Shown: positions 58,399-64,000 of the stretch, piece by piece | How the letters are laid out: each line of letters starts with the position of its first letter | Position numbering within the stretch: position 1 is the first letter of the stretch | Assembly (NCBI RefSeq): GCF_001905665.1 | Contig: NZ_LIVX01000006.1 | Span: 310,001 to 374,000 of the forward strand | Origin: Streptomyces sp. CB02261 | GTDB taxonomy: Bacteria > Actinomycetota > Actinomycetes > Streptomycetales > Streptomycetaceae | Direction of reading: 5' to 3' | Length of the DNA stretch: 64,000 nt | The notes under the pieces: generated by a model | Databases searched by the model: none | What the model was told of the DNA's origin: nothing | What the model saw: the letters and a program-made list of their open reading frames with translations, nothing else | Made by a program: the position numbers and the translations under genes

Positions 58399-59314
58399 GC
58401 GTGAACGCCTCCCCGGCCGCGTCCAGTTCGGCGCGGTCGGGCGGGTGGGCGCCGGCCCGGGAGACGGTCACGGCCGCCGCCGCGCCCGCCGTCCGCAGCA
58501 GCCCCGCGAGGTGCTCGGCGCCGAGCGCGCCGAGTTCCTCCCGCCCGTGCCCGGCGAGGGTGTCGAGGACGGCGGACATGAAGGAGTCGCCCGCGCCGAC
58601 GGTGTCGACGACGGCGACCGGGGGAGCGTCCGCGACGACCGTCCCCCGTCGGGTGACGGCGAGCGAGCCGGCCGCGCCCCGGGTGACCAGCACGACACCG
58701 GGACCGAGGGTCAGCCACCGGGCGGCGACCGTGCCCGGGTCCTCGCCGGGGTACAGCCAGGCCAGGTCCTCGTCGCTGGCCTTGACGAGGTCGCTGAGGG
58801 CGACGCACCGTTCGACGCGGGCGACGGCCGCGTCGTGCTCCCCCATCAGCGCGGGCCGTACGTTGGGGTCGTAGCTGACCGTGGCCCGGCTCCGGAGCCG
58901 CTCGGTCTCGGCGAGGACGGTGGCCGCGCCGGGGTCCGTGACGGCGGCGATCGATCCGATGTGGACATGGGCGGGCGCGAGGTCGGCCGGCGCGCCGGCC
59001 GTGAGCGTCCAGGCGATGTCGAAGGTGTACGAGGCCGTGCCGTGCGCGTCGAGTCCCACGACCGCCGACGGGGTGCGCTCGGGAGCGCCGCCGACCTCCA
59101 CCCGTACGCCCGCCGCCGTGAGGTGCTCGGCGATGCGGCGGCCGTGGGGGTCGTCGGCGAGCTGGGTGAGCAGGGTGACGTCCCGGCCGAGGCGGCCGAG
59201 GCCGTAGGCGACGTTGGCGGGGCTGCCGCCGGGGTGGACACGGTCGGCGACGTCCGAGCCGACGGGGGCGCGGACGACGTCGGCGACGCATTCGCCGATC
59301 ACCAGGAAGGACAT
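58376..59314 (-). CDS. PfkB-family sugar kinase (fructokinase-like)
   Basis: 312 residues from the ATG at 59314. 'GGSPANVAYGLGRLGRDVTLL' is PfkB signature 1, and 'VDTVGAGDSFMSAVLD' signature 2 with the catalytic Asp. 'DPNVRP' and 'LVTRGAAGSLA' are typical of fructokinases. It would phosphorylate fructose or another furanose with ATP. No transporter or regulator is adjacent. Confidence 0.9.
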   Translation of the reverse strand: MSFLVIGECVADVVRAPVGSDVADRVHPGGSPANVAYGLGRLGRDVTLLTQLADDPHGRRIAEHLTAAGVRVEVGGAPERTPSAVVGLDAHGTASYTFDIAWTLTAGAPADLAPAHVHIGSIAAVTDPGAATVLAETERLRSRATVSYDPNVRPALMGEHDAAVARVERCVALSDLVKASDEDLAWLYPGEDPGTVAARWLTLGPGVVLVTRGAAGSLAVTRRGTVVADAPPVAVVDTVGAGDSFMSAVLDTLAGHGREELGALGAEHLAGLLRTAGAAAAVTVSRAGAHPPDRAELDAAGEAFTLRSGRVS

Positions 59315-59517
59315 GGTCGGAGCTCCTCGGCGTAGGTGTCCTGCCGGCCGGTGGACGATCCGCAGATCGTACGCGGCTCCGCGCCGCACCGGGTCGGACG
59401 GGGCGGCCCGCCGGGATCGTCTGCCCGGCCGGCCGGCGCGCTGTCACTATCGTGTTCACGTCGAGGTGCCGTCGGATCCGCCGGTGGTGCCGGTCAACGG
59501 GGATGAGGGGCGTTCCG

Positions 59518-60096
59518 GTGGAGACGGTCGAGGGGCTCGCGGTCATGTCGTTCTCCGACGGGACGGAGCTGGAGGCCTGGCTGGAGCAGCACCACGGGGA
59601 CACCCCCGGCATCTGGCTGCTGCTCGCCCGCAAGGGCTCGGACCTCGCCTCGCCGGACGCGGAGGAGATCCTCGACGGCACGCTGATCTACGGCTGGATC
59701 ACCGGCAAGCGCAAGGCACTCGACGAGCGTTCCTATCTGCAGAAGATCACCCCGCGCCGGCCGCGCAGCCTCTGGTCCCAGGTCAACGTGCGCCAGGTGG
59801 AGGCGCTCACCGCCGCCGGCCGGATGCGGGAGCCGGGCCTCGTCGAGGTGCGGGCGGCGCAGGCCGACGGACGGTGGGAGGCCGCGTACCCCTCCCAGAA
59901 GGACGCGACGGTGCCGGAGGACCTCGCGGCGGCCCTGGCGGCGCAGCCGAGGGCCGCCGAGGCCTTCGAGGCGCTGGGGAAGACCGACCGCTACCTGGTG
60001 ATCCTCGGCCTGCTGCAGGCGCGCACCGCGAAGACCAGGACGGCGCGTCTCGAACGGGCGGTTGCCCGGCTCGCGGCGGGCGAGCCGCCCCGCTGA
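59518..60096 (+). CDS. YdeI/OmpD-associated family protein
   Basis: 192 residues from the GTG at 59518 with GAGGGG eight bases upstream; an ATG at 59503 is possible. 'LDGTLIYGWITGKRKALDERSYLQKITPRRPRSLWSQVN' in successive segments is the conserved block of the YdeI family, and the C-terminal helical part is Ala-rich. Relatives are stress-associated; the function is not established. Cytoplasmic. Confidence 0.85.
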   Translation: METVEGLAVMSFSDGTELEAWLEQHHGDTPGIWLLLARKGSDLASPDAEEILDGTLIYGWITGKRKALDERSYLQKITPRRPRSLWSQVNVRQVEALTAAGRMREPGLVEVRAAQADGRWEAAYPSQKDATVPEDLAAALAAQPRAAEAFEALGKTDRYLVILGLLQARTAKTRTARLERAVARLAAGEPPR

Positions 60097-60127
60097 CGGC
60101 GGGTGCTCCTCCGGGCGGACGTCGGGG

Positions 60128-60664
60128 TCAGGCCCGGTGGCGGCGGTACAGCACCTGGTGGGCGTCCCACTCCACGAAGGACTCGGCGTACTCCAGGCCG
60201 ACGGCCTCCAGGAGCCGGCGTGAGCGGTGGTTCGCCTCCTGGGTGACGGCGACGACGCTCGGCGTGCCCTCCAGGGTCCTCGCTACGACGGCACCGACCG
60301 CCTCCCGTGCGTAGCCCCTCCCCCAGTGCTCGGGCAGGAACTGGTACGACAGCTCCGTCTCCCCGCCCCGCGCGCCCGGCTCGACCGTGACGAGGCCGAG
60401 GAAGACACCGTCCTCGGCCCGGACCACGGCGTGGAAACCGGGCGCCCCGACGATCCGGCGCCGCCTGATCCGGATCACCGACTCGATGACGGGGCCGCCG
60501 AGGTGGCGCCGTACCTCGGGGTCGGTCCACAGGCGGGTCACGGCGTCCAGGTCGGAGTCCCGGACGGGCCGCAGGAGCAGACGCCCGGTGCCGAGCGTCT
60601 CGGGGGCGGCGGCCGGCACGGGGGCCGGGGCGGAGTGCGGGGGGATGGCCACAACTCCGATCAT
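60128..60664 (-). CDS. GNAT N-acetyltransferase
   Basis: 178 residues. 'LGTGRLLLRPVRDSDLDAV' and 'ELSYQFLPEHWGRGYAREAVGAVV' carry the RimJ/RimL-type substrate and acetyl-CoA motifs (H-W-G-R-G-Y-A). 'TQEANHRSRRLLEAVGLEY' is motif B. The first ~25 residues are a Pro/Ala-rich leader and may not belong. Target unknown. Confidence 0.87.
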   Translation of the reverse strand: MIGVVAIPPHSAPAPVPAAAPETLGTGRLLLRPVRDSDLDAVTRLWTDPEVRRHLGGPVIESVIRIRRRRIVGAPGFHAVVRAEDGVFLGLVTVEPGARGGETELSYQFLPEHWGRGYAREAVGAVVARTLEGTPSVVAVTQEANHRSRRLLEAVGLEYAESFVEWDAHQVLYRRHRA

Positions 60665-60771
60665 CGCAGGACCGCCGGCTTCGCAAGGAACCGCGTCGGC
60701 GGTCCTAGACCGAAGGGCCGACCGAGGTCGGGTTCCGGGACCGAGGTGCGGGTGCGGCCCGCGCGGCCACG

Positions 60772-61449
60772 ATGAGCGGCATGCGAATCGGAATTCTCGG
60801 AACGGGAAACGTAGGACGGGCGCTCGCGTCGGCGTGGGCGCGGGCCGGTCATGAGGTGGTCATCGGGTCACGTCGGCCCGACGACCGGGAGCTGCGGGCG
60901 GAGCTGGAGGAACTCACCGCGGCGGGCGTACGGATCGACGGTTCGGCGGGCGCCGCGGCACACGCGGAGGTGCTGGTGAACGCCACCCCGGGCACGGAGT
61001 CCGTGGCCCTCCTGACCACCGTCGGGGCGCCCGCGCTGGCCGGGAGGATCATCCTGGACGTCGGGGTCGGCTTCCTGGAGGACGGGACGCTCTCGCATCC
61101 GGTGGTCAGCCTCGGCGAGGAGATCCAGCGGGCGTTCCCGGGGACGCGGGTGGTGAAGACGCTCGCGACGGTCGACCGGAAGGTGATGGTCGCGCCGCAC
61201 TCCCTGGCGGGTCCCGGCACAGTGTTCCTCTCCGGTGAGGACGCCTCGGCGAAGAAGGTGGTGCGCGGCCTGGTCACCGATCTCGGCTGGTCCGACGACG
61301 CGGTGCTCGACCTGGGCGGCATCGCGACGGCGCGCGGCCAGGAGCACTTCGCCCTGCTCTTCATCGGCATCGCGCAGGCGACCGGCACCTACGAGTTCGG
61401 TATCCGGGTGGTCCTCCCGGCGACGGGCGGGAGCGGTCCCGACCACTAG
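60772..61449 (+). CDS. NADP-dependent F420 reductase-like oxidoreductase
   Basis: 225 residues. 'MRIGILGTGNVGRALASAW' is a Rossmann motif and 'HEVVIGSRRPDD' the NADP-selecting segment of F420H2:NADP oxidoreductase-like (NpdG) proteins. 'VVKTLATVDRKVM' and 'ALLFIGIAQATGTYEFGIRVV' support the fold. The second Met (60781) fits the family start better than the first. The physiological acceptor is uncertain. Confidence 0.85.
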   Translation: MSGMRIGILGTGNVGRALASAWARAGHEVVIGSRRPDDRELRAELEELTAAGVRIDGSAGAAAHAEVLVNATPGTESVALLTTVGAPALAGRIILDVGVGFLEDGTLSHPVVSLGEEIQRAFPGTRVVKTLATVDRKVMVAPHSLAGPGTVFLSGEDASAKKVVRGLVTDLGWSDDAVLDLGGIATARGQEHFALLFIGIAQATGTYEFGIRVVLPATGGSGPDH

Positions 61450-61585
61450 GGGTGTCGGGCGGGCGGGTCACGGGGCCGCCCGCCCGTCCGCCAGGGCGGC
61501 TTCGATCGACGGCCGGTCCGGGGCGTCGGCGCGAGCGAGGTCACACGGCTCCTTCGGGAGCTCATGGGGTGGTGGGCTCGTGTCA

Positions 61586-61742
61586 TGGACGACCAGGAGG
61601 ACTCCGGCGCGGATCCCGGTCCGTGGTGGACGACCAGGACTCCTGTGCGGCTCCCCGGTCCGTCGTGGACGACCAGGACTCCGGCGCGGCTCCCGGTCCT
61701 TCGTGGACGACCAGGACCCCCGTGCGGCTCCCCCGTCCGCCG
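61586..61742. repeat. Four tandem ~39-bp repeats (minisatellite)
   Basis: Units start at 61586, 61627, 61666 and 61704, each opening TGGACGACCAGGA and carrying GCGGCTCCC...GTCC. Lengths are 41, 39, 38 and about 39 bp. They fill much of the 303-bp gap between convergent genes (61450-61752), in which I see no supported gene. Confidence 0.8.
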
Positions 61743-61752
61743 TGACCGGGAC

Positions 61753-62961
61753 TCAGCCCGTCATGCGGCGGGTCAGCGCGGCCAGGGCGCCGGGCTGGCG
61801 GCCCGGGACCCGTTGCCGCAGGGCGATGAGCGGAGCGCCGAGTGCGCGGGCCCGCGCCGGGTCGCCGAGCTGTTCCCACTGGTGGTGGGCCCGGTCCACG
61901 GCCGCCTCGACCTCGGGGTCGTCGGTCCGCTGTCCGAGTGCGAGCCGGGCCTCGGCGGCGGCGAGCCACAGTTCGCAGCTACGGGCGGGTTCCCCGGCGA
62001 GGCGCGCGAGGTCGGCCCGTACCTCCGTCCAGTGGACGGCCTGCGCGGACCGGGGCCCGTGACGGCGGAGGGCCTCGCGCTCCCAGGCCGCCGCCACCGA
62101 CGCCGCCTCCCCGTGCCGCCCGGCCATGGCGGCGGCCAGGATCGCGGGGTGCGGGTCCTGGTCCACCACCGGGGCGGGAGCGGGCGCGGGTGCGAGAAGG
62201 ACCGCCTCCGGTACGGCGGAGGCGGCGTGGGCGGCGGCTTCCGCGTGGAGCGTGGCGTACGGGAGGCGCGCGCCGGAACGCCAGAGTTCCGCCCATGACC
62301 GCAGATAGGCGGGGGCCAGGGGTTCACCGCGCCGGGGGGCGGGGGCGACCCGCCCGTAGAGGAGCGGTCCGGGCCCCAGGGACAGGAGGTCGGGTGCGGT
62401 GGTGAGGCGCTCCCACACGTCGGGGTCCGCGGCGAGGTCCGCGACGACGGTCGTGGTGCCGGGGGCCCGCACCGCGAGTTCACCGGCGAGCCAGTGCCAG
62501 GGCAGCGCGGTGTAGCGGAGGGTCGCCGGGGTCGTGCGGGCGAGCGCCAGGTGCGGCAGCCGCTGCCGACGGTCGAGGTGGAGTTGCCCCGCGAGGCAGA
62601 CGAGCAGCGGGCCGGGGGTCGTCGCGGCGGCCCGCAGGCGGGTGAGCACGGTCTGCGGGTCGAGCGGATCGGCGAGTTCGACGACCGTGGCGGTGGCGGT
62701 GCCGGTGAGGACCCCGGGCGGCACGGCGGCGAGGGCCGGCAGCACGGCGGCGGCGTCCATGGCGCGCCCCCGCCCGGCGGGCGCCGCCGCGAGCAGGACG
62801 GCGGTACCCGTCCCGGTCGTACCCGTCCCCGTGCGCGTATCCGTCCCCCTCGCACCCGTCACCGTTCGCGTCCCCGTCGTGCCCGTCCCCGTGCGCGTAC
62901 CCGTCCCGCCCGTGGCCGCCGCACGCGTGCCCGCCGTGCCGATTCCGTCGTCGTTCACCAC
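61753..62961 (-). CDS. Hypothetical protein with Thr-Gly repeat near the N-terminus
   Basis: About 402 residues from the GTG at 62961 (a second GTG follows at 62958). Residues ~8-50 are an almost pure Thr/Gly/Arg repeat. Residues ~55-230 look like one alpha/beta domain ('AVLLAAAPAG', 'PLLVCLAGQLHLDRRQ', 'LALARTTPATLRYTALPW'), vaguely reminiscent of caspase-like folds but with no Cys-His dyad. The C-terminal third is helical and TPR-like ('EVRADLARLAGEPARSCELW'). Divergent from a SpoIIE phosphatase gene. Family unknown. Confidence 0.7.
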   Translation of the reverse strand: MVNDDGIGTAGTRAAATGGTGTRTGTGTTGTRTVTGARGTDTRTGTGTTGTGTAVLLAAAPAGRGRAMDAAAVLPALAAVPPGVLTGTATATVVELADPLDPQTVLTRLRAAATTPGPLLVCLAGQLHLDRRQRLPHLALARTTPATLRYTALPWHWLAGELAVRAPGTTTVVADLAADPDVWERLTTAPDLLSLGPGPLLYGRVAPAPRRGEPLAPAYLRSWAELWRSGARLPYATLHAEAAAHAASAVPEAVLLAPAPAPAPVVDQDPHPAILAAAMAGRHGEAASVAAAWEREALRRHGPRSAQAVHWTEVRADLARLAGEPARSCELWLAAAEARLALGQRTDDPEVEAAVDRAHHQWEQLGDPARARALGAPLIALRQRVPGRQPGALAALTRRMTG

Positions 62962-63143
62962 CCCCGCACCGTAACGCCTTGTGCACTGGCCGGTAATCGC
63001 CGGGCCGTTGACATATGCCAGAAGCACCACCGGATCGAGTGTTGCCAAATCCCTTACGGGCTCTCCCGGGCTGTGCAACAGTCGTATCCGGGCCTACCCT
63101 TCACACCCGGCCTGGCCGTTCCGCGCCTGTATCGGAGTACCAC

Positions 63144-64000
63144 ATGCCGTCCCCCCTGTTCGCGGACCGCCCCGCCCAGCAGCCGGAGCCGGGCGCGGTG
63201 GACGCACTGATCTCGCAGACCCGCCGCCTGCGCGGCGAGCTGGTCGCCGTGCGCCGGGACGCCGTGGTGGACGACGACGACCCGCAGCAGCGCTGGCAGC
63301 GTGCCCTCTGCGATCTCGCGGTGAGCCAACTCGACGATCTCGGCGCCCACTTGGGACAGCTGCGGGCGGGCGTCCCGGAGCAGACCGCCCCGGAGCCGCT
63401 CGACTCCGACGAGGGCCCCGAGACCGCGCCCGACACCGGCCTCGCGACCGACCCCGGCACCGCCTACGGCGAGATCCCGCCGACGCGCACGGGCTCGCTG
63501 CTCTCCCGCGTCGGCAGTGCCGAGTGGAACCTGCTGACCGACGAGGTCAGCTGGTCCGAAGAGCTGTTCCAGATCTTCGGACGTACGCGCGAGAGCGGCC
63601 CGATGTCGCTGGACGAGATGCCCACGATGGTCTTCGCCGAGGACCAGCCGCTCCTCCAGAGCCTGGTGACGGACTGTCTGATCGACGGGAAGCCGATCGA
63701 CGGCGAGTTCAGGATCGTCCGCACCGACGGACGCGTCCGGACGGTGCACATGACGGGCGAGCCCGTCCTCGACGCCGACGGGTGCACCGCCTCGATGTGG
63801 GCGGTGCTCCGCGACGTCAGCGAACTGCGGCGCAGCCAGCGGGCGGTCCGGGAGAGCCGGGACACCCTGGAGCGCAGCCGCCACATCGAGCAGACCGAGC
63901 GCCGGGTCGCCGTCGAACTCCAGGAGGCGGTGCTCCCGCCGTGGCGCGGCTCGCTCCGCTTCGCCCACGACGGCCCCGCCCCGCTCGACGTGGCGGCCCA
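63144..64000 (+). CDS. PAS-domain SpoIIE-type phosphatase, N-terminal part (3' end outside window)
   Basis: The frame opens at ATG 63144 and stays open to the end of the window, about 285 codons. Residues 1-95 include a helical segment and an acidic linker. Residues ~110-230 are a PAS fold ('SRVGSAEWNLLTDEVSWSEE', 'DGEFRIVRTDGRVRTVHM'). After 'LRDVSELRRSQRAVRESRDTLERSRHIEQTERRVAVELQ' split over a coiled coil, 'EAVLPPW' is the usual beginning of a SpoIIE/RsbU PP2C domain. It is a second candidate phosphatase for the partner-switching proteins in this window. Confidence 0.85.
   Translation, partial: MPSPLFADRPAQQPEPGAVDALISQTRRLRGELVAVRRDAVVDDDDPQQRWQRALCDLAVSQLDDLGAHLGQLRAGVPEQTAPEPLDSDEGPETAPDTGLATDPGTAYGEIPPTRTGSLLSRVGSAEWNLLTDEVSWSEELFQIFGRTRESGPMSLDEMPTMVFAEDQPLLQSLVTDCLIDGKPIDGEFRIVRTDGRVRTVHMTGEPVLDADGCTASMWAVLRDVSELRRSQRAVRESRDTLERSRHIEQTERRVAVELQEAVLPPWRGSLRFAHDGPAPLDVAA

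Noticed and set aside
61586..61742. CRISPR array
   Set aside because: Only four units, adjacent with no unique spacers, variable unit length, no cas genes.

Overview
The window is 64 kb of very GC-rich DNA. Third codon positions are almost all G or C, GTG starts are common, lipoproteins and Tat substrates have typical actinobacterial signals, and a complete ectABCD set and SigB/SigF-type stress regulators are present. This points to a Streptomyces or very close relative. I see no rRNA, tRNA, CRISPR array, insertion sequence or prophage. The density of secreted enzymes and paralogous signalling proteins looks like chromosomal accessory or arm-proximal sequence rather than the conserved core. 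All assignments come from reading the sequence; no database search was run.

Layout. 0-2.7 kb: end of an MFS exporter, an aldo/keto reductase and a lactate monooxygenase-like flavoenzyme. 3.0-6.2 kb: three translationally coupled genes encoding a PP2C/SpoIIE phosphatase, a B12-binding protein with the W-x9-EH signature of B12 photoreceptors, and a STAS anti-sigma antagonist. 6.2-10.4 kb: a membrane protein, a bifunctional pectate lyase-pectin methylesterase and an NPP1-type necrosis-inducing protein. 10.5-15.6 kb: macrolide-type glycosyltransferase behind an 18-bp palindrome, fused SecDF, acyltransferase. 15.7-23.4 kb: a tightly packed seven-gene operon with a cupin, three paralogous proteins that look like degenerate Spo11/TopoVI-A-type (winged helix + Toprim) proteins, a membrane protein, an asparagine-synthetase-like enzyme without the usual N-terminal Cys2, and an aldehyde dehydrogenase. 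I recognise no described pathway here, and it is the best candidate for an undescribed system.

23.4-28.5 kb (minus strand): acyl-CoA hydrolase, acetyltransferase, RNase HI, then a T4-like RNA-repair pair (polynucleotide kinase-phosphatase and Rnl1-type RNA ligase). 28.7-38.9 kb: small repeat protein, hydrolase, beta-propeller lipoprotein, NDH-2, L,D-transpeptidase-like lipoprotein, a coupled reductase/carboxymuconolactone-decarboxylase-like pair behind a palindromic operator, cholesterol oxidase with a KstR-like site, and asparaginase divergent from an AsnC/Lrp regulator. 39.2-43.6 kb: secreted endonuclease I and ectABCD. 43.7-48.8 kb: SigB/SigF-type sigma factor, divergent RsbW-like kinase, DUF6458 and HPP membrane proteins, and a coupled VWA/secreted pair. 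48.9-64 kb: OsmC, RraA-like, APC permease with UspA, carboxylesterase, small enzymes, SPW and DUF805 membrane proteins, a GNAT-AAA+ fusion, PfkB kinase, YdeI-like, GNAT, NADP-dependent reductase, a hypothetical protein with a Thr-Gly repeat, and the start of a second PAS-SpoIIE phosphatase running off the end.

Themes. (1) Partner-switching stress signalling: one sigma factor, one RsbW-like kinase, one STAS antagonist and two SpoIIE phosphatases, with SigB-like promoters (GNNT-N15-GGGTA) in front of the sigma gene and of the DUF6458 gene. (2) Osmotic and oxidative protection: ectoine/hydroxyectoine, OsmC, UspA. (3) Saprophytic or plant-associated attack: pectinolysis, NLP protein, cholesterol oxidase, secreted nuclease. 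(4) Nucleic-acid maintenance: RNA repair and the Toprim-like triplet.
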